64,000 nucleotides of DNA from Chaetorhynchus papuensis. Its lineage: Eukaryota; Chordata; Aves; Passeriformes; Rhipiduridae. Positions 37,757 through 51,372 of the stretch are shown here, one piece after another. Numbering within the stretch: the first letter of the stretch is position 1; every line of letters begins with the position of its first letter. A program made the position numbers and the translations under genes. Under the pieces are notes generated by a model that was not told where the DNA came from, did not search any database, and worked only from the letters and a program-made list of their open reading frames with translations. The stretch spans positions 778,773 to 842,772 of the forward strand of contig VWYX01000218.1 in assembly GCA_013396525.1 (NCBI GenBank), given 5' to 3'.

Positions 37757-40700
37757 GTCTGATGGTGTAGATGTAAAACATCCAGTGAAGGCTTTATCCT
37801 TGTATGGTATGAGGAGCTGAGCTCACCTTTGGGCTGTGTCCAAAGAAAAAATCTACATGGTAGAAATGTATTCCTAAGAGGCCATTAAACTTGCACTAGG
37901 CATTAACATTGATAGGATGTTGATCTAGCTTCTGTCCTCTCTACTGCCCTCGTTAAAGTGACTAAAAACCTTTCCCTCATCAGATCCCACTCCTTTTTAC
38001 TGAAATCCCTGCTGCCTTCAGGATGTGGAAAAAAATTCTGATTCTTGAAAGTTTGAGCTTCTTGAAACTTCTTCCACTCTTATCCCTCAAAGCTGACTAA
38101 CAATGCTTTCCTCACTTTCTCCTCTTTTCTTGCTAAAAGAAAAATCCACAATGAGACTCTATTAATATCAAGGCCAAGGTTGTCCTTAGTTCTCATGACA
38201 GAAATCAGGAGGACTTTAAATATCTCATCTCTCAGAGCTTGAGAAATCCTACTTTGAGCACAGCCTAATTCTAAGTCCAGCCTGCACTAACTCCACTGTG
38301 GATCACAGAGTTTCTTCTCAGACAAAAGGTCCCCCTTGAATGCACTCTAACTTTAGCTGATAGTGGCTGTTTGTCCTCAGCCTGGCCTTCTGGGCAGAGC
38401 AGTCAGTGACAGCTTCTCAGGTGAACCAGGCACCAGCCTTTTCCCTCTCAAGAAACCATCGGCACATGTACAGGAGACAAAGAGACATCTGAATGAGACA
38501 GACATCTCTGAGCCGCTGTGCTCCTGACCTCTCCGATGTCCCTGTCCTGCCCTGAACTTTCAGAGTTGGTAACGCTGATCAGACTGAGCTGTTCCCCCTG
38601 ACCCCTGCACACGTTGACCAACCTGGCAACGGCACAGAGATATCCCAGGGGAGAAGGGATGGGTCTGCATGCACCCAGACAGAATGAAGTTGACCAGGCT
38701 GCTTGGTGGCTGCTGGAAAAGCGGTAGGAGCTAATCATGGGCAGAGCAGTTCATGGGATCAAGTTTCATGTGGGTGCCATGGGGCATCCTTCCCTTGCTT
38801 CCAGCAAAAGTAGACATGTTCCATCTCTACATTCTCCCCCTAGCTTTGTCATTTTTCTTACTTATTCCATTACATTCTCAGTGATTTTTCCCTCATGTTC
38901 TTTCTCTTGTATGGCTTTCTCAAGCAAATCCGAGCCCAAAACTCAAGTCTAATCTCTCCATCTTTCCGTGCGACTACCTAAAGCTTTCTCCAAATGTCCT
39001 GACGTCATGTCCCTTCACTATAAAGCTATTCAGGCTGAAAATTATTGTCGTTGCCCTGTCTGGTATTCAGCTCTTCCAGGTTGGCCAGGGTCACCAGCAT
39101 GGCATTTTCTTGGTTAGGTTTCTAACATCAGGCAAAATAAGCAGAGCATAACCCTGTGCAGCAGTGGAGCTGAGCTCCTGCGACTGGCATCATCCTACCA
39201 TGGATGGGAACAGTTTCTCAACAACAGGAAAGAGCCAACAACTGGTAACAGCCCAGTTGGCTCTTGGCTTAAAAGGCTAAGATTCAGTTGTTAAGATGTC
39301 TTCTCTGCACTCTTAAGGATTAATTATTGCCAATGAGCTAAAAAAATATTAGCCAGAGAGGAGGTATTCTAGATTGTTTTCTTTTGATGTCAGTTAATGA
39401 TTTAATTTTTTTCAAGGGCCTATGAGAAATGGACTGCTTATTCTGGAACAAGAATATAAAGTGACTTGCTTGCCTACATGTGTAACACACTGAAAGAAAA
39501 GACTTTTCATACAGTCCAAGTACAAATGTGCCTGGCCTACATTTGGTGCCTCTCCTGCCTGTTCTTCCTGTGTAAGGCTTATTGTGGCATTAACTACTTA
39601 TATTTTTAAGGTTTTGGGGTTTTTTTTGTAAGAGAAACTGAGGGATGTAGACACATTCACAACCAAAGCAAACTTTTTTTATTCTTGGCTGCTTTAATCC
39701 TATCCTCTGAGAACAGTCCCTTAAACCAAGGTTTACAGTCAATCACCAAAAAAGTGGGGGGTCCATTACCTTCCCCTTTTAATTGTAGGGCAGGGGCCTT
39801 TAACTTTCCATGAGGTTTCACTAAAATTTCTTCTGGGCAGAATTTCCTTGAACCTGGTAATTAAGACCACAGGATACGTGTTAATTGTCTTTGACATGCA
39901 GAATTATCTGCATTTACCCAAACTAATAACATCACCACAGACATGCCGTTTTTTAAACACATGGTTTAAAATCATCTGTAAATTTAATTACTCTTCAAAT
40001 AACGCAAAGATTGACGAATGCTAGAAAAGCTGAAAGAAATTAAGGAAAATATGTAACTTTATCCTTGATTCACCCGGTTAGGGTTCCATTTTCTGAAAGA
40101 TCCATAAGGCTTGGGAAATCACTCCTTTTTATAGTTTCTGTTCTATTAATGTATAATTGCACTAGTCAAACATCAAGTTACAGTCTTGGAACTAATTTTA
40201 GAAAGGCTTGCTTCTCTGGGCTAAAGTCAATAATCTTAATAAAAACAACATATTAATTTCCCTGAACACATGTTTTTCTGGGTGTCTAGCTACATAAAAT
40301 GTCAGAAAGGAAAAAAAAATGTAAAAGAAGCATCTTGTAGAAAAGTAAAGGTAGAAACGATTGGGCATAGATGTTCAGAATCAGAGCATCTGCAAGCATC
40401 TTAGAGTTTTAATAATTTTTAAATGCTTGTCTAATTTCTACTTTGAAAGAATATCATAGCTGATAAATTTTAACTAGATATGAGTAATAGGTGAAAATAA
40501 TTTGACACAATTCAATTTAATTTTGTCTTTAAAATTAATCTACAAAATAGATGTGATTGATTTAAACAATATTCATTGCTCAAAATTACTTGATTAATAT
40601 CACTTAAAATCAATAATTAATTTTCTTTACCAATTATTTAGCAGGTTTTCCCCATGTAGCATGTAAAAGACAAAACTGGAAGCCAGTGTGGTTATGCACC

Positions 40701-43700
40701 AACCGTATTTTCATGACTAAGCTGCATGATTTGATAAGATTAACATATCTTTCTTTTCTGATTTATTCTATTTTCTTGTTTAAGACATCTATTGTTCTTT
40801 GCTTCATCTCCTTATCTCCAACCAAATCTTAAATCTTGTCTTACACTATTCTTGTGGTGTGGAGGCATGGATTTTCCATATATTTTACAGTGAAAAAGGC
40901 TTCAGTTAGTAGCTCTACTATGTTTTATTTGTTAAATAGTAGTAATGTGCCCTGATAAGGTGATTATGATTTTCAGAATTAGTTTATCCTGACAAAATTT
41001 CTCATTCAATTCTAAAAAGTTGTGAATATTGAATAATTTTCACTTTCAAATGCTGTCTTTCAGGAAATGTTCTTTGTTAGAACATTCCCCTCAGTGTGGA
41101 GACTGTGTAATGGGTCTGTGTATTTCTCTGGCCACGGCTTCCACGTAGGTTTAATTGAAGGACAATTAACAGTGTGATGTTTATTCATGTAAACATCAAA
41201 GCAAATAATCCTGAGGGGGAAAAAATGCAGTAATTGCTCAACTTTGCTAATAATTATGGTGCTGCAGTGCCCTACCCTGTGTCTTCTCCCCTGCTCTAAA
41301 TCAACTGGACAAAGGACAGTACACACTGGCATTTTCTTTCTGGCAGTAATTCTGTGCCTACCACACTGAGTTGTGCCACTTGGTATGGTAGCAGCTGACA
41401 GCCTAATGAATAGCTTTCCAATGTGCAACGAAGATGGTAGTGTGAAGATGACAGAATACTGTAAAGATGAATATAACAGGACCATGAATTAAAGAAAAAA
41501 GAAAGGTTTAGAAGTGAAATAATATTTCTGAGATAACGTTCTAATCAGCAAGTTTTATTTCTTGCCAAAAATAGGTGGATTGTGAGGTAAGAATGTAAAT
41601 AGGTTTAGGCACAAAATTTGTGCATAAATAGGAAAGTATGTAAATACCCGCTAAATATTCTGCTGGGGCCCTGCCCTTGGACTAATCAGCCTCACCAGAA
41701 AGCTGGTTTGGCTGGAAATCCAGAAGCCCTGGTGGGGATGGGTGCCCTGTCCTGCCCCGTGAGCTTTCCATTTGCAGTTGTGTTCTGTGCTCTGATCCTT
41801 CCTCATGTTTGATTCATAACAAAAGCAGACAGAATGCCTTGACACGCCTGCCAGTGTCATTGGCACAGCCTGCTGGGAAAGGTGGTGGCAACATCCATCT
41901 AAGAAGAGGAGTGGTAAGGGGAACTAGTATGGACTGACACACTTGGCCCTTGTTCTTCTCCTTCTCTAATTTTTTTCTTTCTCTTCCATAATGGAGCTGC
42001 CTAACCTGACAGCTGCACACTTCACTGCCTTCAGATGTCTCTAAACTTTCCTTTGAAGCTGCGAAAATCATGCCATGAATCACAGCAGTGATGAGACATG
42101 AGTGCAGACAGACAGAAAAAGAAGTCTGATTGCCAGTCCTGTGCAACAAAAGACCCTCCCAGGTCAAAGAGGTGGATATGCTTTTCAGCAAGGGAAAACT
42201 AATGGGTGAAACCTTCAATTAAAAGCAGAGATAGTCCTCTGGATCACAGTGCTTAGGGTAGTAATCACCTCTCACAGTACTGGCCCTGCTGTCTTCAAAA
42301 ATTTAGACTTTGGTGCCTAAAGTGACCTCAGCAGAAGGTGACAGTCTTCACTCCGTGACAGAAGTCTGGAGTTTACTTCTTTTGTTTGGCCAACTTTCCC
42401 TTCAGCTATAATCCTGGGGCTTTATCCTCCCTTAAATTTGGTAGATGCAAACAAGTTATTTAAAAAATGATCACAGAATCATCTGTATCTTGAAGCTTTT
42501 GCTATTTCAGCACACGACCTTGAAAGGGCTGGCTAGGGGAGCTCTACCTGTTTGTTTTTATGTAAGGTAGTGCATGACTTTGCACTGTGATGACCAGTTA
42601 TAAATAGAGTAAATTCATATAAACAAATACGAATATCTTGAAGACAGTGGAAACAGGAGAACAGGCATTTGCAGAATATATTTCTACATGTGAAGTATAG
42701 TTTTGAGAACACACTTCAAACTGTAACTTCCAATATCAATTAGTGCTCTTCATTTGTATCATAAAGTTCAAGGATAAAACAACTGGAAAAGAACCAAGCA
42801 ATGTTCACATTTTGCCAGAGTTTTTTAATCAATTAAACATCTTTGCTGCTATTTACATAGTTGAATGGCACTACATTTACACCATGCAATTTCGTGTTAT
42901 TTCTATGTAAATATTTCTTTAAAGCCAGATGTAAGTTCAGATTAGTTGTGAAAGAAACACTAAAATAAAATAAACTTCCATTTGGGGGTGATCACAAATT
43001 ACTCTAAAACTGAAGAGCAAGCTTGTTAAAATGCAAAGTGAAAAGCAAACTATATTAAAACAAGCTGAATAAACGAGATAAAACAACACACAGTGTTGCC
43101 TTCAGAAAGGTTTGCCTTATTGCAATAGATTCTGAGGATTACAGGTAAATTAAAATTCAATAGGAATTTTAATTTAAGCAACGTGAAGTGACACAGGAGT
43201 TTAAAATAGAAGGTTGTTGCATTCTTATACAAGGTCTGAAATTCCCACTAAAACAACTAAAAGCAGAATTTACCCCTTCTTCCTCTAATTCTAGTTCAAT
43301 CTTAAATTGTAATTTCATTCTTCCATCCTCTTTCTGCCTTGAAATGCACTGCCAAAGCACACACTCCCTCAGGAAGAACCCTGCCAAATTCTACATCATT
43401 TAAAAGCAAATCGTAAAAGAAAGAATGGAAAATCACAATCTCAAAACAACTAGCTCATAATCTTCTTTCACTCTTGTCTGTCTGACAACACGTATCTCTC
43501 TCAGATGCAATCTTGTACCTAATTGAGACTGAAAAAGCCCCAATGGTAACCACAGGTTTATACCTACTGCATATTTTTCAATTCCACAAATGATGGTACA
43601 AACAAATAATTACCCAAGTCTTCAAAGTTCCATGCAAGTCCTGGGGAACTGCAGGGCTGAGAAATAAAATCTGAGCAGGAAAAATCTTCTTCAGTTTGAG

Positions 43701-46700
43701 CTTTTTACAGAGTACATTTTCAAACCGCTATATCTGGAAGTTTTCATTAGTCATGTGGGAGGTGGTTGTTCATTTCTATTCATTCCTGACTTTTAGGTTC
43801 CAGTGGCTGGGAAATGGTAACCACAGAATAGTCATCAACAGTTTGTTTTGCAAGCAGAAAGGTGGATGAAGTGGAATTCTGAAGAGATCCATCCAGTAAT
43901 TGATTCTGTCAATCCTTCATGAATTGTCCACATTATAAGGTAAAGAATATACATACACTTCATGCATATATTTTATACACAGAAGGTGACATCAAGCTAC
44001 CAACTCAATGTAGATGGAAGGGCAAGACTAGAATTCAGAATTGTCTTGATAAAATGAAGATATGGTAAGGGGAAAAATAGTTCTTATACATTTCGGAGTA
44101 ATCAATTGCATAATAAGAAGGCAATATCCAAGATTGGGAAAACCTTTTATGGAATGATTTCCCGGTTATTGTGGAACACAGATTGAACATAAACCATCAT
44201 TATCGAATTACCATTAAAGAAAATAAAAGAGCTAGTAGGAGATATCAACAAACATGCAGGCTATAAGATACGTGAGGTAAACCTTCAGCTCTGCTCACTG
44301 CAGGAGAGATCTAGCTGCCCTACTATGTCTCATCCTAGCTACACTATTTCAAGAAATACAGGTACAGCTTAATTAAAGGGTCAGAAAAACACATTAGATA
44401 TTTAAGAAGTGTTATAATAATAATTAAAAATAAAAAGGTTAGCTTTCTTGTGTACTGGTGTAGAGAAAAGAATGTTAAGCAGAAACACGTTAATCAAAAA
44501 TGTAGAAGACAGACATAAAGAAGAAAAGAATAAACCACTCTCCATGTTGACAGTAACTAGAACACAAAATGAGCTTCAGTCGCAGTGGCAGAAGACTCAA
44601 TGAAGGTTTGGGAACAACAAGAAAGAAATAAATACTAAAATAAATGTCTTTAAATACTGAAATAAATATCCTGTAGAAGAAAGGAATGATACCTGGAAAT
44701 CTGTGAAAATACAAGCCACTGCCAGGAATGCTGTTTTTTGACAGATGAAAACATCTTGCAGCAAAAGGTGAAATACTTGCCTCTTCAGACACCGTCCAGC
44801 CTTCTCTTTCTCTGGCCTCTTTTAGTCTTTACAGCCTAAACTGAGATATCTCATCAAATTAACTTTAGCATTGGCAACTTCGGAGTTTAATCTTTCTGTC
44901 TGAAAACAATTTGGCTTTGTTTCTTAGAAAATAGAAGAGAAAGGCTGTTTTGTCATATCAATAGCATAGTCAACATATTCATAGCAAAGAAAAATAAGTT
45001 GGTAGTAATTTTCTGGCCATACATCCAACACACTTCTCCATCTACCTTTCAGTCCCTTTATTAGTATGAATTTTGAACAGGCTCTCTGTACAGGGTCATC
45101 CCCCGCTCAGATGAAAGTTCTCCAGCAATAGAAATCACTTGATTTCATTTTATTACTAAGACGCTCTCTCACGGAGGTGAGGGGTTAATGACACACACCA
45201 AATTATACAGAAATTTCTTTAAGGAAGAGATTCATCTTAGACCAACAGCTACAGAAAAGAACGACAATGATTGATCTTCTCACCACTCGTCAGCATCGGC
45301 AAAGTTACAAACATATACTGTTTTTACTCCTCTGGGAGTTATTTATTGAGCAAAGGGAGGGTGGATAGCACTTCCTTTGAAGTCAAACATCTTGCTTGGA
45401 TAAGGAGATATGTTGCATGAAACAAAAGTAATAAAAAGACAAAATGCTTTATTAAATCTCCTTTATCACAATATTGTGTTCCAATGGCATGATCTAATTA
45501 AAGACGTATATGAACCTCTTTTCGTCTGAAGATTAGTTCAGAGGTCTTAATTTATTCTGAAACAAACATGCTGCTGAAATGTTTCCAAGATTTCAGGTGA
45601 TGTATTCTTTCCATTTTCTCTAACAGGTGTTGATGCTTTAACTACCTCTTCAAGATTTGTTGTACAGGGAGGAAAAAAAGACAGCACTTTTTGAAAGGAA
45701 GAGAAAAATTATTTCTTTATTACCAAAGCAGCAAGAAATATACTGGTTATTCATTTAATACAGAAAAGCTTAATAAATTGTGTAGTTCTAATAGTGGATG
45801 GCTCTCAGAGTGTATCTCATTGCTTGCAAGTTCACCTCAGCTCTTTCCTTCACATGCCAGAGGTGAAATATCAGATGTTTTAAAGACACCTTGCACAAAA
45901 TGTCTTTTGGAAAATAGGGTTCCTATGCATTTTGCTTAAGATCAGCATTTCTTCCAAATGAGTTGAATGAAGGAGGTTACTAATTTCCCTTAGCATGGGA
46001 CCAGAGCAAAATATTTTGCAGGCTACAGCCATTACCTTTCTCTTGAAGCACTCTACTAATTTTCCCCTAGCACTTGCAGCTGGCTTAGTCCTGCAATAAT
46101 ACCTGCATTAAAAAGATCTTGTTTTACTTAAAAAATCAACTTCAACAAAGTTTGTTTCCATTTCATGGTAGTTGTGATTCTGCCATGTTTGGTATAAAAC
46201 AAGAAAATAAATTTGATATATCCCATTCAACAAAAGTTAATCGTAGGAACACTCTAAAATATTGCTTAGGTGTAGTATATTTCAAGTCTCTAATAGTAAA
46301 AATTGAATGACAAATAAATACACCCATTGCTACATACAGCCATACTTACATCTCAGTAACTTTTATGCAGTGGAACTGTAAAACTTGCATGAGAAGCCTG
46401 AGTGTGTGTTCTGTAGTAATAGTTTTGCAGAGTGTTTGAAACATTTGAAAAATGCTTTGTGTTGCTCAGAATTTCATTGAACTAGACCTAGAGGAGATTA
46501 CTCCCTAACAGGGAACAAATATTTAGTAGAAGCAATATTTTCTTCTTCATTTTTTTCTCTCCTAAAATATTCTTTTCCATATTGCGCACATTGTTCCTTC
46601 CTCTTAATCAGGAATTGCCCTTGTTTTGGCTTTTGCATTCAACAGCCATTCGTATTTATGTATGTGAAGGTTCTTCACTGACAATGTAACTTTGGTATAG

Positions 46701-47290
46701 TTTTTGTTTACTTATACTCACAAGCATGCTCCCAGTTCCCTTTTTAGCCCCTACCAGCTGTCATCAATCCTGCCGTAAGTCCTTTACTCTTCCTTTCCTC
46801 TTCCTAATCATGTAGAAAATGACCGTGGTTAAAAAAACCCAACTTGTTCTACACAAGTACTTTTGTTCTTATTGTTATTAAATATCCAGGACCTCTGTTC
46901 CTCCCACTAAGGGCTCTCAGTGAATTCATTACGGCCGTACGTTGTACTGCTTCGTATAGACAAACAGACCACATTTGACACACTTAGGATCTCATCCAAG
47001 ACCATCTGTTTTATCGGGCCTTTTATCCAACCTTATTAAGCCATTATTTAAAAACAGAAAATGGGGATGCATTATTAACTTCTGTAGTAGTCTGGAGGAA
47101 GACAAAAACATTTTCTGCTTGAAGTGGTATAATAATATACCTACGCGCTAAGGCAGTTGGAGTTATTACAAACAGCTTTTACATAATGCAAATTAAAGCT
47201 TACCTACAGAATGTGTGAAGCAAAATTATTTTGAAGAAAAAAGGACTAAATGGACAGTAGAAGTCAAGGGAGGTGGTATATTTTGGGATG
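37757..47290. other. Unique noncoding DNA
   Basis: About 9.5 kb has no recognised gene. A GC-richer patch lies at about 38380-38720. A markedly AT-rich block with many TAAT/ATTA cores lies at about 40430-40640. The motif TCACAGAATCAT at about 42469-42480 resembles the end of a minus-strand CR1, but the next bases do not extend the match. The 141-codon frame on - at 41060-41485 and the 134-codon frame on - at 41814-42218 have no recognisable domain. Confidence 0.5.
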
Positions 47291-47874
47291 GGGGCCTGTA
47301 TCAGCAATAGTGTAGCCAGCAGGACCAGGGCAGTGGCTGTTCCCCATACTTGGCACTGGTGAAGCCACAACTGGTGAAGCCTCTGCTGAAGCCTCGAATG
47401 CTGTGTCCACTTCTGGGCCCACCACTGCAAGAAAGACATTGAGGGGCTGGAGCCTGTCCAGAGAAGCACCACATGAGATGGGGAGGGGTCTGGAGAGGAG
47501 CGGCTGGGGGAGCTGGGGTTGTTTAGCTGGAGAAAAGAAGGCTCAGGGAGACTACAACTCTCTGAAAGGAGGTTTAGCCAGGTAGGCATTGGACTCTTCT
47601 CCCAAGAAAAAAGCAACAGGACAAGACAAAATGGCCTCAAGCTGTGCCAGAGGAGGTTCAGGCTGGACATCAGGATGAATTTCTTCACTGTTAGGGTGGT
47701 CAGACATTGGAACAGACTGCCCAGGGAGTTGGTGGAGTTACCATCCCAGAAGGTGTTCAAGAAATGACTGGATGTGACATTTAGTGCCGTGGTTAAGTTG
47801 ACATGCCGGTGATCAGTCAAAGGTTGGGCTCCATGATCTTGGAGGTCTTTTCCAACCTTAATGATTCTGTGATT
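47291..47874 (+). mobile_element. CR1 LINE, 5'-truncated 3' end
   Basis: This is the clearest transposon in the window. It begins within a CCTGTATCAGCAATAGTG-type segment of the avian CR1 reverse-transcriptase ORF. It continues through GAGGAGCGGCTG-like, CTGGAGAAAAGAAGGCTCAG and GGTGGTCAGACATTGGAACA segments, and ends in the CR1 3' terminus CCTTAATGATTCTGTGATT. The 5' truncation is typical, because CR1 reverse transcription usually stops early. CR1 copies do not make poly(A) tails or long target-site duplications, and none is seen. Internal deletions (for example near 47548-47555) and frame breaks show it is dead. It is less diverged than the copies at 22.2 and 51.2 kb. Confidence 0.93.
47519..47767 (+). 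pseudogene. CR1 ORF2 C-terminal remnant
   Basis: This frame stays open for 82 codons and encodes the conserved tail found in avian CR1 ORF2 products, including VVRHWNRLPRELVE near residues 59-72. The full protein is an endonuclease plus reverse transcriptase of about 900 residues or more. Only the extreme C-terminal part remains, with no catalytic motif, no genuine start codon and upstream frame breaks. It is a fossil piece, not a host gene. Confidence 0.8.
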
Positions 47875-50800
47875 AAAGGACACTGTGCTACATACAGCAA
47901 TCCCGTCTGTGTCACTTCCTACCAAACTGACATGCCTTCACCCAGCTGGCCTGATGAGCCATCTGGATTTTAACAGAATTGCCAATTTATTTCTGCAAAT
48001 ATTTTACTGTTTTCTAATATTAAAACACTGTAAATCTCAGTCAGCGAAACATTAAACAATTACTAGCACAGATAAAGAGTTCCCAAATGGTACTGATATA
48101 CATCAGAATGGCAGGTTCAAAGACATGGGAGAACCTCAGTACATTTGATCTGTCATAGGAGAATAGTGGTTCCAGTAAAAATCATCCTATCTCTTGCCAG
48201 TAGAACGTCATACATTTATTACAGCCAGTGCCAAATTTACATTGCGTTTTACAGATACATGAAGAAAAGCAGTTTTGTCCCAAAACTGTTCCAGCTGTAG
48301 AGAAGCAGAAAAATATCTTTTGTTAGGGAAAAAGAAAAGAAAATTACCTAGGCCCAAGGACAGCATAACAACGCACACAAAACTGGCAACAGATTGAGCA
48401 GTGGATTAACAAATCCTGAGTTAAAATTAATGCTGAAGAGAGATTCCTTTGAGTACATGAAGGACTTCAGCATCATCTACAACAAACCAGGGTAATTCAG
48501 ACAGTGATTAAAACTCAGGAAAAGTAAATAACCAGTGTTTCTATTTCTTGGTAGATAAGCATAGCCTAATAACTTCTCGTTGGATTTTCAACATTGGGTT
48601 CACAAGAGGTGAAGGACAATGGAGAGAACTCAAGTTTATAACTAGCCTAGAAGTAAACATAAGCATTGAATATGTCTTTTAGTGCTCAATTCTCATAACA
48701 TACTTGAAATGCCAGTAATATATGGCAAAAAATGGGAAATATGTATAGACACAAATTCATCGCATTTCTAAAAGCTGAAGAAGTGAAAGAATTTTCATCA
48801 GGCCACATGAAAAAGACAGTTCAGGTTCTCCAAGATCTTAAAATATTTTAAAGAAAATACTTTCCATCTAAACCCTAAGAAGTGTTCATTTCTCTTTCGG
48901 TGGAGGGATGGTAGGTCATCTTGCCCAAGAATAGACTAATCCTGTAGCATACTGTATCTGGATGTCTCTTCTTGCTCTCTGGATGCTGTTGTTTCTCCAG
49001 AAAAAAGATGCTGGTCAGCCTGACACTACCAAGCTTTTAGATAGCCTTCCACCATGTTTGCATGCTCTCATCCCTAGAAACCAGTAGCCAGGACAGCAGA
49101 AAAGCAGGGCAGCTCCCCAGCCTTTAGCAAACCAAAGGGAAAACAGCCTTGAACTTCCAGGGAGCCCCATCCAAAAGGCTTGATGTCACCTTCTCGTTAT
49201 CAGTGGCTGTTGGAGCAGGTTCACTGTGCCTTGGAAACTGAAATGGAAAACTGTGACAGAATCCTACTTCTACAAAAATACAAGTCTAATATAGAACAAG
49301 TCTAATATAGAACAACTTTCACAGAAAAAAAAATTCTTTTTAAAAGTCCTATTACAAATAGGACTCTCTTCTTCACCTTAAAACCAGTCTTCATATTAAC
49401 AAATGAGCTTTTGCTTTACAGAAATCTTCCCATTTAAATTGTTATTTCCTGCATCATTTATTGTGTTCTTTGATCTTGGGCTGCACCTTTAAATCTATGT
49501 CATCTTCCTGGGCTGTTTAGATAAATGTAGCTTAATAACTTCACAGTTTTATCTTTAAACACAGATAACTATCACACAGGCAATTTGCTGTTCAGTTGTG
49601 AACAACCACAAGATACTATTTTTAAAACTGCATAAAAACCCTGCAAATAGCTGAATGCACTAAAAGGATAATACTAGCGGCTATCACTGTGATTGTAAAA
49701 TAGACCTATAAACCAAGGTGAGACATCTTTTATTATTTCAAAACCAGATATCAAAGTAAATATCATTACTTCATAATGTCTCAGCTTTTAAATAAGTCTG
49801 TATTTCTTGTGCATTCAAATCTCAGATTTTATTAGTCAGACTTCAAGTGACAGATTAGGTCCCTCTGGTATTTATATATATGACTTCTAAAAACATCTTG
49901 ACCTGTAAATCTCTTTACAAACAGTAACAAATATCTGAACAGAAGAACTAATATATAGCAAGGTAATTTTAAAATAATGAAGCATTAAGCATTACCTTGA
50001 ATGGTTTATTTTATAGAAACCAAGTTAGAAAAGTTATGAGTAAACTACTGAGTGAAGATGAAGAACCAGTAGTCTTATACTAGAGACAGGATTTCACAGA
50101 GACGGAAGTGGTGGCTTTACTACCTAAGGTTTTCTGACATTAATGCACTCCTCAAATGCATAAGAATTGAAAAAGAAAGATAAAACAAGGCTTAGGTACT
50201 AAATTACTGGTTGGAAGATTCTGCTCAATGTTGTTTCCACAGATTCAGTGCCTTACACAAAGCTCTTTCATATTTTTTAAAAATATTCCATGGCACAAGG
50301 GAAAAAGAGTTTATTATTTTATCAATTGGGATCTTTTCTTCTCAGCTTTTTAAAAATCGCTTCTGTGAATGAACAGATTCAGTTAGTTCCAATTAAACAG
50401 AGTTAAGCTCATATTTTCCCTAGCATCATTAATCATTCGTCCTGTTACAAATGAGGCCAAATATACCAATTCTGATATAGATTGTCTCAGGTGACAGTTT
50501 AGTTTGGGGACTATATCTACTGTACTTACAGAGTGTGAGAGATGCCTACACTACCTAGATCTAGGTGTCCTTTCTGACAGCACTAATGAAGACTCAGTGG
50601 TCTCTTCTATAATGTGGTCTTTTCTATAATCTCTTCTGATACTCCAAAAAATTGGAGTTGGGTCTGCTTCCATTCAGAGTGAAGGAAATGTTCAGCTGCA
50701 GCAAAGTACCCTTCTTCTGGCTGTAAAGCAGAATAAAAAGTGAACAAAAACACAACACTTCCACCACTTTGTTAGATACTCCTCTTCTTAAGTTGTAAGA

Positions 50801-51204
50801 ACAGAAAAGCTGTCATGATGGAAATTAATGATTTTGTTTACCTCAGTCACAATCATCATCTGACAAACTGAATGATAATGACATTTCCTGGTACCCTCTA
50901 AATTGTTATGTTCTCCGTTCCGAGTGAGAATAAGCTGGCTAGATAAGCTGAGCAATTGTCAGAAGCACAAGGCAGGTGAAAGAAGAAAAAACATCTCTCA
51001 AATTTGCTTAGCCTTATCAGTGGATTCAAGTTCAGCAGGTAGATCTTACCAGTGACCATTCAGAAATAAATAGGAGAAAGCAGCATACAGAGACACAGCC
51101 AATGAACACATACCTGTCAGCAAAAGGCCACCAAAACTGTTTCTTGAACAGGATTGAAGCACAGGATGTTGTGGGGAAAAAAAAGATGATATGAAGAGAG
51201 TTAA
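47875..51204. other. Unique noncoding DNA
   Basis: I see no gene or mobile element. A 16-bp tandem duplication at 49281-49315 is noted separately. Open frames are too short to be useful. Confidence 0.55.
49281..49315 (+). repeat. Tandem duplication, 16-bp unit, 2.2 copies
   Basis: CAAGTCTAATATAGAA occurs at 49281-49296 and identically at 49297-49312, followed by CAA. Perfect identity points to a recent slippage event that may be length-variable. Confidence 0.9.
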
Positions 51205-51372
51205 GCAGTGGGATACGTTGAGCAAAGAGGATGTGCAGTCTGTTCTCAAGAGTTTTCAGGCCCAAGTGGACAAAGCCCTGAGCATCCTGTTCTGCCCCCA
51301 TAGTTCACTCTGCTTTGACACAGAGTTCGAGCTACAGACCTCCATAAGTTTTTCCAGTCTTGACTATTCAGT
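51205..51372 (+). mobile_element. Degraded CR1 LINE 3' fragment
   Basis: The order of recognisable CR1 pieces is preserved. These are a GTGGGATACGTTGAGCAAAG segment (the decayed GGTTGCCCAGAG of CR1), then GATGTGCAGTCT, GGACAAAGCCCTGAGCA, a CTGACCCC-like stretch, CTGCTTTGA, and ACAGACCTCC. It fades out near GTCTTGACTATTCAG, where the family's terminal repeats should be. It is old, inactive and 5'-truncated. It has the same orientation as the other two CR1 copies, but three copies are too few to read anything into that. Confidence 0.8.

Noticed and set aside
41060..41485. 141-codon open frame on -
   Set aside because: No recognisable motif; the neighbouring 134-codon frame at 41814-42218 is equally featureless.
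42469..42540. Possible minus-strand CR1 end (TCACAGAATCAT)
   Set aside because: The match stops after about a dozen bases; the following sequence only loosely resembles CR1.
47200..47925. Longest open frame in the window (241 codons, - strand)
   Set aside because: It runs antisense across the CR1 LINE at 47291-47874. The reverse strand of CR1 is GC-rich and stop-poor, so the frame is a by-product of the transposon and not a gene.
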